Assembly (NCBI RefSeq): GCF_022230885.1
Contig: NZ_JAKGCT010000004.1
Location: 434,001 to 498,000, forward strand
Reading direction: 5' to 3'
Origin: Paenalcaligenes niemegkensis
Lineage (GTDB): Bacteria; Pseudomonadota; Gammaproteobacteria; Burkholderiales; Burkholderiaceae_B
Length of the DNA: 64,000 nt
Below the pieces are notes generated by a model, which saw nothing but the letters and a program-made list of their open reading frames with translations, made no database searches and had not been told where the DNA came from. The position numbers were made by a program, and so were the translations under genes. This document shows positions 20,154 through 30,850 of this stretch, piece by piece. Each line of letters begins with the position of its first letter. The first letter of the stretch is position 1.

Positions 20154-21462
20154 ATGCGAGCCACCACAATTGCCCTCTCACTCGCTGGCATTATTGCCAG
20201 TATCGGCAGCGTTAATGCCGCTACCAATATCGAATTCTGGCATTCAATGGAAGGGGCGCTAGGCGACCGTGTCAATGCTCTGGTCGAAGACTTTAACAAA
20301 AGTCAGGAAGACTATGTTGTAAAGCCCAGCTACAAGGGCAACTATGGTGAATCCATGAACGCCGGGATTGCCGCATTCCGCGCAGGTAACGCACCCGATA
20401 TTCTACAGGTTTTTGAAGTCGGCACCGCCACGATGATGCACGCTAAGGGCGCGATTCAGCCCGTGCAGGAAATGTCCGAAAAAGTAGGCGATCCTATTGA
20501 TCCCAAAGCCTTTATCGGTGCCGTTGGCGGTTATTACTCAGACACTGACGGCAAGCTGGTGTCCATGCCATTCAACAGCTCCACTCCTGTTTTGTACTAC
20601 AACAAGGATGCGTTCGAAAAAGCAGGTCTTGATCCGGCAAACCCACCTAAAACCTGGGAAGCCGTATCCGAGGCCGCAAAAAAGATACGTGAAGCTGGCT
20701 ACGAGTGCGGTTACACCACTTCCTGGCCCTCCTGGATCCTCCTGGAAAACTTCGCGGCCTGGCATAACGTTCCCTTCGCTTCTGAAGACAATGGTTTTGG
20801 TGGCTTAGGTGCACGTCTGCAAATAGACACGCCCGTCTTCGAGCGCCATCTCAGCTTCCTCGCTGACATGGCCAAAGATGGCGCCTTTACGTATGGCGGT
20901 CGCGGTGATACATCTAACGCGCTATTCACATCAGGCAAGTGCGGCATGTTTACAGGCTCCAGCGGCAACCGCGCAAACATCCTGAAAACAGGCCAGTTTA
21001 ATTTTGGTATTTCCACTCTCCCCTACTATGACGGCGTAGAAGGCGCTCCTCAAAACTCCGTAATTGGCGGTGCCTCGCTGTGGGTTTTTGCCAAAAAATC
21101 AGATGATGTTTACAAAGGCGTAACGAAATTCTTCAAGTTTATCGCCAGTCCGGAACAATCGGCAGCGTGGCATCAAGGTACCGGTTACGTACCCGTGACA
21201 CACGCCGGCTACGAAGCAACCAAAGCCTCTGATTTCTACGAGAAAAATGAAGGCACTGAAATCGCTGTGAAACAGCTGGACGCAGAACACCACCGAGAAC
21301 TCACGCGGCATACGCTTGGGTTACCTGCCCCAAATCCGCGATATTGAAGACGGGCTCATGGAGCAGATCTTTGCTGGCAAGGTTAGTGCTGCCGAAGGCC
21401 TGAAAGCCATGAACACTCGCGGCAATGAACTGCTTGAGCGCTTCGAGAAAAGCGTAAAGTAA
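20154..21462 (+). CDS. ugpB: sn-Glycerol-3-phosphate ABC transporter substrate-binding protein UgpB, frameshifted
   Basis: Periplasmic receptor for glycerol-3-phosphate. A signal peptide of about 23 residues is followed by I-E-F-W-H-S-M-E-G, the UgpB start. The frame breaks at 21278-21279: the main frame runs on to a stop at 21347, but removing one G gives N-S-R-G-I-R-L-G-Y-L-P-Q-I-R and the normal C-terminal R-F-E-K-S-V-K, ending at 21462. The repaired length is 435 residues, as in E. coli. A ribosome binding site AGGAG lies just upstream of the ATG. First gene of ugpB-A-E-C. Confidence 0.92.
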
Positions 21463-21498
21463 CACACAGCATCAACCGCTAGTTAAATTACAATTCTC

Positions 21499-21539
21499 AC
21501 CGGGTATAGGGCGCCTTTGGCCCCTCTACCCGGTCTTTT
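21499..21539 (+). terminator. Terminator-like hairpin between ugpB and ugpA
   Basis: ACCGGGTA (21499-21506) pairs perfectly with TACCCGGT (21527-21534), followed by CTTTTGTTTT. Position after the binding-protein gene suggests partial termination so that ugpB is made in excess over the permease genes. Confidence 0.7.
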
Positions 21540-21628
21540 GTTTTACTGTAGCGTGTATATTTATCCTATTTGCTAAGTGCTGCGGCGATCCCGTAGCCAT
21601 GATTAGCCATCTAACTTAAGCTGCCACC

Positions 21629-22510
21629 ATGGAAAAACGTGTCGTTTTTAACCATAAGACACTCCCTTACTTACTGCTTGCTCCCCAGCTGGCAGTAACA
21701 GTGATATTTTTCTTTCTACCCGCTGGCCAAGCCCTCTGGCAGTCGTTTCATCTTGAAGACCCCTTCGGTATACAGTCTGTATTTGTCGGGTTCGATAACT
21801 TCCGGGAGCTTTTCTCCCAAGCCGACTATCTGCAGTCTTTCAAAGTTACGGCCAAGTTCTCGCTTCTTGTGGCCGGACTCGGTTTGCTCATTTCATTAGT
21901 ATTGGCTGTCATGGCCAATCGCGTCATTCGCGGCGCAGCCCTTCACAAAACACTGCTGATCTGGCCCTATGCCGTTGCAACCGCAGTAACCGGCGTACTG
22001 TGGCTATTCATGTTCTCGCCTTCGGTAGGTGTGTTTGCTGTATATCTTTTCGAGCTGGGCATTAAATGGAACCCCCGTCTTGATGCAGACGACGCCATGC
22101 TGCTGGTCGTGATGGCCTCAATCTGGAAACAAATTTCCTATAATTTCCTGTTCTTCCTGGCTGGCCTGCAAGCCATACCTCGCTCACTGCTCGAAGCTGC
22201 CGCCATTGACGGCGCGGGTCCCATGCGACGTTTCTGGTCCATTGTGTTTCCCCTTTTGTCGCCCACCACTTTCTTCCTGCTGGTAGTAAATATCATTTAT
22301 GCCTTCTTCGACACCTTCGCAATCGTCGATATCATCACCCAGGGCGGCCCGGGCGAAACCACGTCCATATTGGTCTACAAAGTCTATACCACGGCATTTC
22401 GCGGCCTGGATCTAGGTTCATCAGCGGCACAGTCTGTTGTACTTATGGCTATTGTCATCGTACTGACGGTTGTGCAGTTTCGTTACATTGACCGTAAAGT
22501 TAATTATTAA
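21629..22510 (+). CDS. ugpA: Glycerol-3-phosphate ABC transporter permease UgpA
   Basis: Inner-membrane permease of the MalF/UgpA type, 293 residues and six predicted helices. The EAA loop reads [14 protein letters not shown] near residue 190, the contact site for the ATPase. Twenty-one bases separate it from ugpE. Acts with UgpE, UgpC and UgpB in uptake of glycerol-3-phosphate and its diesters. Confidence 0.94.
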   Translation: MEKRVVFNHKTLPYLLLAPQLAVTVIFFFLPAGQALWQSFHLEDPFGIQSVFVGFDNFRELFSQADYLQSFKVTAKFSLLVAGLGLLISLVLAVMANRVIRGAALHKTLLIWPYAVATAVTGVLWLFMFSPSVGVFAVYLFELGIKWNPRLDADDAMLLVVMASIWKQISYNFLFFLAGLQAIPRSLLEAAAIDGAGPMRRFWSIVFPLLSPTTFFLLVVNIIYAFFDTFAIVDIITQGGPGETTSILVYKVYTTAFRGLDLGSSAAQSVVLMAIVIVLTVVQFRYIDRKVNY

Positions 22511-22531
22511 TAGGGATAGCAAGGCGCTACT

Positions 22532-23377
22532 ATGATCGAACGTCGACCTATACTCGATATATTTACGCACGTGATACTTATCCTAGGGGTACTTATCATT
22601 GCATTCCCGCTCTACATGACCTTTGTCGCCTCAACGCAAACGGCGGCAGAGGTAGCACGAGCCCCTATGTCCTTACTGCCGGGCGGCCATTTTATTGAGA
22701 ACTACAAAGCCGCACTGTTTGGCGAGCCGGGCAGCAACATGCCGCCCGTGGGACGCATGCTTTGGGTAAGCAGCGTGATGGCCCTGAGCATCGCCATTGG
22801 CAAGATTGCCATCTCAATGCTGTCGGCCTTCGCGGTGGTGTATTTCCGCTTTCCCGGCCGCATGCTGTGCTTTTGGCTGATATTCATCACGCTTATGCTG
22901 CCAGTTGAAGTGCGTATAGCGCCTACCTACAAAGTTGTTGCCGACCTGAACATGCTTAACAGCTATGCAGGGCTGACCTTGCCGCTAATCGCCTCAGCCA
23001 CGGCTACTTTCCTGTTCAGGCAATTCTTTTTAACCGTGCCCGACGAGCTTGTAGAGGCCGCCCGCATCGATGGTGCTGGACCAATGCGTTTCTTCAAAGA
23101 CATCTTGTTTCCTTTATCCAAAACAAGTATTGCCGCCCTGTTTGTGATTCAGTTCATATACGGCTGGAACCAATATCTGTGGCCTCTGCTAATCACCACA
23201 CAAGAGAACATGTATCCCATCGTTATAGGGATACGGCGCCTTATTTCTGGTGGAGACAGCGTCACCGAATGGAACCTGGTCATGGCCACTGCATTTTTGG
23301 CTATGATTCCTCCGGCTGCCGTCGTGCTGCTCATGCAAAAATGGTTCGTTAAGGGCCTGATCGACTCAGAAAAATAA
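22532..23377 (+). CDS. ugpE: Glycerol-3-phosphate ABC transporter permease UgpE
   Basis: Second permease, MalG/UgpE type, 281 residues with six helices. EAA loop [14 protein letters not shown] is intact. The N-terminal H-V-I-L-I-L-G helix and C-terminal K-W-F-V-K-G-L are typical. Partner of UgpA. It is followed 25 bases later by ugpC. Confidence 0.94.
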   Translation: MIERRPILDIFTHVILILGVLIIAFPLYMTFVASTQTAAEVARAPMSLLPGGHFIENYKAALFGEPGSNMPPVGRMLWVSSVMALSIAIGKIAISMLSAFAVVYFRFPGRMLCFWLIFITLMLPVEVRIAPTYKVVADLNMLNSYAGLTLPLIASATATFLFRQFFLTVPDELVEAARIDGAGPMRFFKDILFPLSKTSIAALFVIQFIYGWNQYLWPLLITTQENMYPIVIGIRRLISGGDSVTEWNLVMATAFLAMIPPAAVVLLMQKWFVKGLIDSEK

Positions 23378-23402
23378 GCTCAAGCAATTCAGGACTGAAA
23401 AA

Positions 23403-24487
23403 ATGGCTACTCTTAGCTTTAACAACGTTACCAAAGTTTATCCCGGCAATATCGCAGTCATTCATGGCATCAACATGGATGTGCTGGACGGCGAGTTTGT
23501 TGTCATTGTGGGGCCCTCGGGGTGCGGGAAATCCACACTTATGCGTATGGTGGCAGGTCTGGAGTCCGTCACAGATGGCCAGATCAGCATTGATGCAAAA
23601 GTCGTCAACGAACTCGAACCCGCAGAACGTGACATTGCCATGGTGTTTCAAAACTATGCTCTTTATCCCCATATGTCCGTCTACGAGAACATGGCTTATG
23701 GCTTGAAAATACGTAAGCACAGCAAAGAAGAAATACGCACCCGTGTTGATAACGCCGCTCAAATCCTCGAAATCTCCAGCTTGCTCGACCGCCGTCCGCG
23801 ACAGCTTTCAGGGGTCAGCGACAGCGCGTAGCCATGGGCCGGGCCATCGTACGCGAGCCCAAGGTATTTTTGTTCGACGAGCCGTTGTCTAACCTGGATG
23901 CCAAGCTGCGCGTGCAGATGCGCCTTGAAATACAGCGGCTACATCAGCGCTTGCGCACCACCAGCCTTTATGTAACGCATGATCAGGTCGAGGCCATGAC
24001 CCTGGCCCAACGCATGGTAGTGATGAATAAAGGGGTGGCCGAGCAGATTGGTACCCCGGCCGAGGTTTTTGAACGCCCTGCCACTACGTTCGTTGCCAGC
24101 TTCATAGGCTCACCTCCCATGAACCTCATGCCCGTCCAGGTCGAGCAGGACGGCACCCTGAACGACGAACGGAACCTGGGCCTGCATGTGGCGACGGAGC
24201 ATATTCCGGTCAGCCTGAGGGGGCGTAAAGTCATTATGGGCTTGCGGCCAGAGCATATTGCTATTCACGCAAGCGGCATACCCATACACATAGAGATGAT
24301 TGAGATTCTGGGATCTGAACAACTGATACATGGACGCCACGGAGAGCAGGCGATTATTGTACGTTGTGCTGTGGATCAAACCCGAGAGCATCCATTACAG
24401 ATCGGTGAAACCATTCAAGTGGGCATCAACCCCGACTTTAAACTCCATTGGTTTGATGCGGAAACCGGCATCCGCATCGAAGATTAA
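23403..24487 (+). CDS. ugpC: Glycerol-3-phosphate ABC transporter ATP-binding protein UgpC, frameshifted
   Basis: MalK-type ATPase. Walker [10 protein letters not shown] is in the first frame. Within the ABC signature the frame is lost: Q-L-S-G then nonsense to a stop at 23831, while the second frame resumes at V-A-M-G-R-A-I-V. Adding one G to the G4 run at 23811-23814 restores L-S-G-G-Q-R-Q-R and a 361-residue protein with Walker B F-L-F-D-E-P and the C-terminal TOBE domain. Since the break falls in an otherwise perfect motif, a base-call error is likely. No ugpQ follows. Confidence 0.92.
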
Positions 24488-24507
24488 ACCCGTGGCCCTT
24501 AAATAAA

Positions 24508-24540
24508 AAGGTGGCTCCTTTGAAGTGAGCCACCTTTTTT
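24508..24540. terminator. Bidirectional terminator between ugpC and the convergent binding-protein gene
   Basis: AAGGTGGCTC (24508-24517) pairs with GAGCCACCTT (24527-24536), with TTTTTT on the right and AAAAA on the left, so it can end transcripts from both sides. Confidence 0.9.
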
Positions 24541-24572
24541 ATATGCCCTGTTAACCGGGCCTGGTTTACGGT

Positions 24573-25697
24573 TTATTGAGCGTAAACGCTTTTGCTCCCA
24601 TCAGCATGCCAGGTAAAGATATCGAATTGAAAATCTTTTAAATCACCCTGCTCTGTCCAGGACAGCACACCAATAGGCGTTTTAACCTCGTTGGCATGCA
24701 AGTATTCGGCTACCTTGATTGGATCATCCACACCCGCCCCTTCAATACCTGCTGCCAGCGATTGCGTTGCAGCATAAGCCGTAAGCTGGAACGCTCCACT
24801 TGCATCCCGGCCCTTATCGGCAAAGGCTTTTACAATGGCAGCGTTATCAGCGTCCTGAGTGAAATCAGCCGGTAAAGTCAACAGCATTCCTTCTACTGCC
24901 TCACCGGCAATAGCGCTGATATCCGGGTTACCGACCCCTTCCGGCCCCATCATCTTGGCTGTCAGGCCTTGCTCTGCGCCTTGACGAAGCAACAGCCCCA
25001 TTTCAGGGTGATAGCCGCCGTAATAGACGAAGTCTGCACCGCTGGATTTTAATTTAGTGATGACAGCGGAGTAGTCGTTGTCGCCGGCATTGATGCCCTC
25101 AAAGAAAATATCTGTGTAGCCTGCGGCCTCTAGTTCACTTTTTACGGAAGAGGCGATGCCTTGACCGTAGGATTGCTTATCGTGCAATACGGCGACCTTG
25201 GCAGGCTTGACCTGCTCGATAATAAACTTGGCAGCGGCCGGGCCTTGTTGATCGTCGCGGCCAATTGTGCGGAAAATAGTCTCGTACCCCTTACCTTCGG
25301 TAACAGCGGGCGCAGTAGCCGACGGCGAGATCATGACAATGCCTTCATTGTTATAGATATCAGTAGCGGCAATGGTAGCGCCAGAACACACGTGACCAAC
25401 CACGTAATTGATGCCATCGTTAATAACCCGATTGGCAACAACAGGACCTTGCTTGGGCTCGCAACCGTCATCAATCGTGACGGCTTCCAATTGTTTTCCC
25501 AATACACCGCCCGAAGCGTTGATTTGTTCTACTGCAGTATCGACGCCCTGCTTAACCATGTCGCCATACTGCGTCACTGCACCCGTAAAGGGGCCGGCGA
25601 TAGCGATTTTAATAGTGTCGGCGCTGACGGTAGAAGCCATCAGCATACCGGCGGCCAGACTGATTGCGCTGGCAATAGGTGTAAAGCGAATTTTCAT
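24573..25697 (-). CDS. Orphan branched-chain amino acid ABC transporter substrate-binding protein
   Basis: LivJ/LivK-type periplasmic receptor, 374 residues, close relative of the livK product in this window: same D-T-I-K-I-A-I-A-G-P-F-T-G mature start, C-E-P-K-Q-G and G-R-D-D-Q-Q-G-P motifs. Signal peptide of about 30 residues ending V-S-A. The ATG at 25697 is chosen because GGAGG lies six bases upstream; an in-frame TTG four codons earlier falls inside that site. No permease or ATPase genes adjoin it, so it probably feeds the LivHMGF complex with a different ligand preference. Confidence 0.9.
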   Translation of the reverse strand: MKIRFTPIASAISLAAGMLMASTVSADTIKIAIAGPFTGAVTQYGDMVKQGVDTAVEQINASGGVLGKQLEAVTIDDGCEPKQGPVVANRVINDGINYVVGHVCSGATIAATDIYNNEGIVMISPSATAPAVTEGKGYETIFRTIGRDDQQGPAAAKFIIEQVKPAKVAVLHDKQSYGQGIASSVKSELEAAGYTDIFFEGINAGDNDYSAVITKLKSSGADFVYYGGYHPEMGLLLRQGAEQGLTAKMMGPEGVGNPDISAIAGEAVEGMLLTLPADFTQDADNAAIVKAFADKGRDASGAFQLTAYAATQSLAAGIEGAGVDDPIKVAEYLHANEVKTPIGVLSWTEQGDLKDFQFDIFTWHADGSKSVYAQ

Positions 25698-25800
25698 AGA
25701 AACCTCCAATTATGTGCAGCAAAGCATACACCGAAACACCTCTGGCGTAGCTTGCTACACAATGTTGCTTAGGGTTTTCTATAGTAAATAATGCAGATCT

Positions 25801-26346
25801 TTACTGCAGCAGGCTGCGCAGCATCCAGGCGTTTTTCTCGTGTACATCGAGGCGCTGTGTAAGCAGGTCAGCCGTGGGCTGGTCATCGGCGCCGTCAGCG
25901 CAATCAAAAGCGGCGCGAGCCGTACGTGCCAGCCCTTCATTGGCCCTAAGCAGCATCTCGATCATGTCGGGCGCTTCAGGGATGTCGGTGGGTTCGGATA
26001 TCGAACTTAGGGTTGCAAACTGGGCGTAGGTTCCAGGGGCATAATGACCTAAGGCACGAATGCGTTCTGCAATCAGATCGAGAGCCTGCCATGTTTCGGT
26101 GTATTGCTCCATAAACATGACATGCAATGTGTTGAACATTGGACCGGTAACGTTCCAATGGAAATTATGCGTCATTAAATAAACCGTATACGAATCGGCC
26201 AGGACTTTAGAAAGCTCCTGGGCGATTTTTTCACGATCAGTCTCGGAAATTCCGATGTTGACAGCGAGAATGCCTGTTGTGCGTACAGCTACTTTCTTAG
26301 TTGCTTTTTTACTGCTTTTTCTGACTGCCTTTGTTGCCTTAGCCAT
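25801..26346 (-). CDS. dps: Dps-family DNA-protecting ferritin
   Basis: Twelve-mer mini-ferritin that oxidises Fe2+ with peroxide and shields DNA. 181 residues, longer than average because of an N-terminal lysine/arginine-rich tail (residues 1-22), the part that binds DNA in E. coli Dps. The ferroxidase site is visible as H-N-F-H-W-N-V-T-G and the downstream M-E-Q-Y-T-E. It lies just downstream of oxyR in the same direction, which fits OxyR control, although I did not identify an OxyR operator. Confidence 0.93.
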   Translation of the reverse strand: MAKATKAVRKSSKKATKKVAVRTTGILAVNIGISETDREKIAQELSKVLADSYTVYLMTHNFHWNVTGPMFNTLHVMFMEQYTETWQALDLIAERIRALGHYAPGTYAQFATLSSISEPTDIPEAPDMIEMLLRANEGLARTARAAFDCADGADDQPTADLLTQRLDVHEKNAWMLRSLLQ

Positions 26347-26403
26347 GCTTAACTCCTAACTAATAAGTAAATAACTGATCCTGCTCATTACACTTAAACC
26401 CGT

Positions 26404-27368
26404 TTACTGCAATCCGTCAAGGTTATTAAAAATCGTATTCTTATCAAGTAAAAAATTCACATTCTGGAGGCCGCTGTTAATAACCGCCTTACTAAGCGCA
26501 TTAATGGCAGCGATACGCGGAAAGCTTTTACGCCAAATCAACACCACCCGACGATCGGGCACAGGTTTAGTAAAAGGTATATAGCGCAGCAAGCTAGTTT
26601 CCTGCCCCGGCGACGATAACGCACTCGACGGCATGACCGTGACGCCAATTCCCGTAGCAACCATATGGCGTATGGTTTCCAGCGATGAACCCTCAAAAGT
26701 TCGCTGTATGCCTTCGCTGGTCGCCGAGAAACGGGACAGCTCCGGACAGACACCCAGCACCTGGTCCCTGAAACAATGGCCGGCACCAAGCAGCAGCATC
26801 GTTTCATTCTTCAGCTCTTCCGGATCAATGGCATCACGAGTAGCCCAGGCATGATTGTGCGGCACCGCCACGACAAAAGGCTCGTCATAAAGGGTACGTA
26901 CCATAAAGCCGGACTCTGGCAATGGCAGAGCCACAATCGCACAATCGATTTCCCCTGCCGCAATAGCTCAAGAAGACGCACCGTGAAGTTTTCCTGCAGC
27001 AGCAAAGGCATCTGCGGAGTAAGCTTGATCTGCTCAGGCACCAGAGATGGCAACAAATAAGGAGCGATTGTGTAGATAATTCCGACGCGTAAAGGTCCTT
27101 CCAAGGGGTCGTGCCCTTGCCTGGCTATCTCACGCAGATTGGCCCCCTCTTCCAGTACTTTTTGAGCCTGCTCAACGATGCGTAACCCTATAGGCGTGAT
27201 CCCTATTTCTGACCCGCCGCGCTCGAAAATAACCACTTCCAGCTCTTCTTCGAGCTTGCGGATCGCTACAGACAAGGTGGGCTGACTAACAAAACAGGCT
27301 TCGGCGGCACGGCCAAAATGGCGCTCACGCGCAACGGCAACAATATACTTCAGTTCGGTTAAGGTCAT
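26404..27368 (-). CDS. oxyR: Hydrogen-peroxide-sensing LysR regulator OxyR, frameshifted
   Basis: LysR-type activator of peroxide defence genes. N-terminal winged helix M-T-L-T-E-L-K-Y-I-V-A-V-A; effector domain keeps both redox cysteines in G-H-C-F-R-D-Q-V-L-G-V-C. The frame breaks at 26952-26955: adding one base to the C4 run (G on the coding strand) joins L-L-R-Q-G to E-I-D-C-A-I-V and gives 321 residues, normal for OxyR. Neighbours dps (downstream) and recG (upstream) match the arrangement common in beta-proteobacteria. Confidence 0.92.
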
Positions 27369-27421
27369 AGAGAGCTCATTGGGCGCAATAACACATAGGG
27401 CGTTATTGCTGAATATTTAAT

Positions 27422-29500
27422 TTAGGTCCGTAAGAAATCTTCACGCCCCTTCAACCACCGTCGTACATGAGCAATCGCATGTTCCGGGTATTGCTCGCGC
27501 AGCAGCATTGCACAGTTTCTGGCCTGTTCGACTAGCGCCTCGTCGGTTTCAATGTCGGCAAACCGCAAGAGTTCCTGGCCCGATTGACGCAAGCCCAGAA
27601 ATTCGCCTGGCCCCCGCAAGCCAAGGTCTCTTCGAGAAATTTCAAAGCCGTCGGTGGTCTCGTACATAGCCCGTAGACGTTCACGAGCGATAGCCGAAAG
27701 CGGCCCCTGGTAAAGCAGCACACAGACTGCCTGATCGGCGCCGCGTCCCACCCGGCCCCGTAGTTGATGCAGCTGTGCCAAACCGAAACGTTCGGCATGC
27801 TCAATTACCATCAAGGTAGCGTTAGGCACATCTACACCCACCTCAATTACCGTCGTGGCAACTAATACACTGATGGTGCCCTGTCGAAAAGCTTCCATGA
27901 CGGACGCTTTCTCAGCAGCAGAAAGCTTGCCATGCAGCAGCCCTACTGTGATGCCAGGCAGGTGATCATTCAAGTAGAGCTGCGTATCCACAGCCGTTTG
28001 CAGTTGCAGCGTTTCGCTTTCCTCTACTAGCGGGCATACCCAATATACCTGCTGACCCTGATTCACCTGGGCATAAATATGGGCGATGATTTCGTCGCGA
28101 CGGCCATCCGCTACCAGCTTGGTAATGACTGGTGTCCGACCCTCCGGCAGCTCATCGATTACGGACACGTCCAGATCAGCCAAAAAGCTCATGGCCAAGG
28201 TGCGCGGTATGGGAGTAGCACTCATGTTCAACTGGTGTGGCACCATCAGCCCAACAGGACTTGCAGCCTCGCCTTTTCGGCTTAGGCTTAATCGCTGCCC
28301 CACACCAAAACGGTGTTGCTCATCAAGTATGATGAGGCCCAAATGCTTAAACTCTACACTGTCTTGAATAAGAGCCTGGGTTCCCACCAGCAGGGGAAGC
28401 GTGCCTTCTTTCAGCCCCGTTAATACGGGTAGCCGCTGCTTTGCGGTTTTACTTCCGCTTAGCCAGCCTACCCGAACCCCCAGGGGCTCAAACCACGCTG
28501 TCATCTTTTGGTAGTGCTGCTCTGCCAGCAACTCGGTCGGAGCCATCATGGCTACCTGAAGACCGCTATCTATGGCCTGGGCGGCGGCAAAGGCGGCAAC
28601 AACAGTCTTGCCGCTACCGACATCCCCCTGCAGCAATCGATGCATAGGAAAAGCGCGTCGTAGATCGTGAGCAATTTCGGCTATCACCCGCTGCTGAGCG
28701 CCAGTCAGTTCAAAACGTAAACTGCTCTGCAGACCTTGCCTCACGCTTCCGTCGCTATTGGCCAGCGGATAAGCCTGCTGAGCCAGACGGGCAGCACGCG
28801 CTGCCGCCAGACTAAGCTGCTGGGCCAGTAGCTCATCAAACTTTATTCGTACCCAGGCTGGATGCTCACGTTCGATTAGCGTCTGGTAGCTGGTCTGTGA
28901 CGGCGGCGAATGCAGCAACCGGATAGACTCAGCAAAAGGATGCAGTTCAAGACGCTGGACAATTTCCGGGGGCAAGGTGTCGCGTAAATCGGCGCGTTCA
29001 ATGGCCTGATGAATGGCGCTTCGTATGGCTGACTGACGCAGGCCATCGGTGGTTGGATATACTGGTGTCAACGCATCGGCGAGCGCCGCGTCGGCCTGGG
29101 TAACTTTAGGATGAATTAACTCAAGCCCATGGAAACCACCCCGAACTTCGCCCCGCACCCGAACTCGCTTACCTACCTCAACCTGCTTTTGCTGATTGGG
29201 ATAAAAATGCAGCCAGCGTAGTCGCAATTGCCCTGTTTCATCAGCAATCGTGGCATGCAACTGCCTCCTGGGGCGGGCACTTTGCTCTTGCTGGACTATC
29301 TCGCCTTCAATTTGAATGAACTCGCCCGGCCTGGCTTGCGATATGGTGTTGACCTGGGTTTCATCTTCGTAGCGCAAGGGCAAATGAACGATAAAGTCGT
29401 CGTCGGACATCAGACCCAATCGCTTAAAGCGATCGGCCTGAGTCGGCGCCCGTTTTTTAGCCGTCTTTGCAGGGGTAAAGGATGCGCTGGTGGAGGCCAT
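27422..29500 (-). CDS. recG: ATP-dependent DNA helicase RecG
   Basis: Branch-migration helicase that regresses stalled forks and processes Holliday junctions. 692 residues: N-terminal wedge/OB domain (about 60-150), then helicase motifs Q-G-D-V-G-S-G-K-T (Walker A), I-L-D-E-Q-H-R-F-G (motif II), S-A-T-P-I-P-R-T-L, and motif VI Q-L-R-G-R-V-G-R-G. The start lies six bases after the ridA stop, so the two form an operon. Confidence 0.97.
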   Translation of the reverse strand: MASTSASFTPAKTAKKRAPTQADRFKRLGLMSDDDFIVHLPLRYEDETQVNTISQARPGEFIQIEGEIVQQEQSARPRRQLHATIADETGQLRLRWLHFYPNQQKQVEVGKRVRVRGEVRGGFHGLELIHPKVTQADAALADALTPVYPTTDGLRQSAIRSAIHQAIERADLRDTLPPEIVQRLELHPFAESIRLLHSPPSQTSYQTLIEREHPAWVRIKFDELLAQQLSLAAARAARLAQQAYPLANSDGSVRQGLQSSLRFELTGAQQRVIAEIAHDLRRAFPMHRLLQGDVGSGKTVVAAFAAAQAIDSGLQVAMMAPTELLAEQHYQKMTAWFEPLGVRVGWLSGSKTAKQRLPVLTGLKEGTLPLLVGTQALIQDSVEFKHLGLIILDEQHRFGVGQRLSLSRKGEAASPVGLMVPHQLNMSATPIPRTLAMSFLADLDVSVIDELPEGRTPVITKLVADGRRDEIIAHIYAQVNQGQQVYWVCPLVEESETLQLQTAVDTQLYLNDHLPGITVGLLHGKLSAAEKASVMEAFRQGTISVLVATTVIEVGVDVPNATLMVIEHAERFGLAQLHQLRGRVGRGADQAVCVLLYQGPLSAIARERLRAMYETTDGFEISRRDLGLRGPGEFLGLRQSGQELLRFADIETDEALVEQARNCAMLLREQYPEHAIAHVRRWLKGREDFLRT

Positions 29501-29506
29501 AGGGTG

Positions 29507-29893
29507 CTATAGAGCTAGCACTGCCTCGACTTCTATCAAGGCCGCTTTAGGCAGGCTTGCCACGCCCACGGTGGAGCGCGCAGGATAAGGCTGGGGAATG
29601 ATTTCAGCCATGATCGCGTTAGCGCTGGCAAACTTGCTTAGATCAGTCAGATACAGCGTGAGCTTGACGATATTGCTTAGGTTTCCACCGGCTTCAATAG
29701 CCACCGCTTCGACATTGCTGAAGCAGCGTCTAACCTGAGCTTCAAAATTGTCGGAAACAAGTTCGCCTGTACTGGGGTCCAGCCCGATCTGCCCGGACAG
29801 GTATATGGTTTTTCCAGCCTCTACAACGACTGCCTGCGAATAAGGACCGACAGCAGCAGGAGCAGAGCTGGTATGGATAATACGTTTGGACAT
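29507..29893 (-). CDS. ridA: RidA family reactive enamine/imine deaminase
   Basis: Complete 128-residue Rid protein. It starts S-K-R-I-I-H-T-S-S-A-P-A-A-V-G-P-Y-S-Q-A-V, contains G-Q-I-G-L-D and the catalytic arginine in P-Y-P-A-R-S-T-V-G-V. Deaminates 2-aminoacrylate-type intermediates and so protects PLP enzymes. Located directly upstream of recG, a pairing seen in other beta-proteobacteria. Confidence 0.93.
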   Translation of the reverse strand: MSKRIIHTSSAPAAVGPYSQAVVVEAGKTIYLSGQIGLDPSTGELVSDNFEAQVRRCFSNVEAVAIEAGGNLSNIVKLTLYLTDLSKFASANAIMAEIIPQPYPARSTVGVASLPKAALIEVEAVLAL

Positions 29894-29977
29894 AAGGGTT
29901 GCCTACCGAAAGACTTAAGGATATCTATCAGATTTTAATCGTCTATAGCTTAGCTTAACAACCCAGTCTGAGCCACA

Positions 29978-30753
29978 TTATTTATCGACGAATGCGCGCT
30001 CAATGACATAATCACCCATTTGCCCTACCCCAGGCGAGATTTTGAAGCCACGCTCGTTAAGCATATTGCTGATGTCAGTAAGCATTGCCGGACTTCCGCA
30101 CAACATGGCGCGGTCGTGAGCGGGATCGATAACATCAACACCGATATCGCTGAAAATACGTCCGCTTTCCACAACCTGGGTGATTCTGCCTTCGTTGCGG
30201 AAAGGCTCACGAGTGACGGTGGGGTAATAAATGAGCTTATCGCGGATAATATCACCGAAGTATTCGTTGTCAGGCAGTTCTTTCTCGATGAAATCTGCGT
30301 AAGCAAGTTCACTGGCGAACCGTACACCATGCACAAGAATGACTTTTTCAAATCGCTCGTAGGTTTCGGGGTCTTTAATGATACTCATAAAAGGAGCCAG
30401 ACCTGTTCCGGTACCAAACAAATACAGATTCCTGCCGGCCCGAAGGTCGTCGATGACCAGGGTGCCCACCGGCTTGCGGCTGACCAGCACAGTATCGCCT
30501 TCTTTTAGATGCTGCAGCCGCGAAGTCAACGGGCCATCTGGCACCTTGATACTGAGAAACTCGAGGTTTTCCTCGTAATTGGCGCTGGCAATACTGTAGG
30601 CGCGCATTAGCGGCTTACCCTCGACTTCTAAGCCTAACATCACGAAGTGCCCATTAGTAAAACGAAGCGCGGCGTCTCGTGTGGTGGTAAACGAAAAAGT
30701 GTATCGTTCCAGTGATGCACACTGAGAACGCGTTCAGAGTTAAAAGCAGCCAT
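29978..30753 (-). CDS. fpr: Ferredoxin--NADP+ reductase Fpr, frameshifted near N-terminus
   Basis: FAD-dependent reductase that shuttles electrons between NADPH and ferredoxin or flavodoxin. FAD motif R-A-Y-S-I-A-S, NADP motif G-T-G-T-G-L-A-P-F. The long frame starts only at 30643; the N-terminal M-A-A-F-N-S-E-R-V-L (ATG at 30753) is in another frame. Adding one T to the T5 run (coding strand; A run 30694-30698) yields N-D-T-L-F-S-F-T-T-T-R and 258 residues, the standard bacterial subclass II length. Divergent from the fbp iron operon. Confidence 0.92.
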
Positions 30754-30832
30754 GTGTACGCTATAAGTAGAGGTTAAAGACAGCTATGCCTATAAAAGGC
30801 AAATTCGAGGATTTGGTATAAACAGTTATTCT

Positions 30833-30850
30833 ACCCTGTTAAATCAGGGT
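30833..30850. repeat. Short inverted repeat in the fpr-fbpA intergenic region
   Basis: ACCCTG-TTAAAT-CAGGGT, perfect 6-bp stem. The 316-base gap between fpr and fbpA otherwise shows only the Fur box near its right end. Confidence 0.3.

Noticed and set aside
23403-24487. Two separate ABC proteins instead of one UgpC
   Set aside because: The break falls inside the ABC signature; one base restores L-S-G-G-Q-R-Q-R and full length.
30020-30508. 162-codon plus-strand ORF over fpr
   Set aside because: Shadow of fpr; no start context and no recognisable domain.
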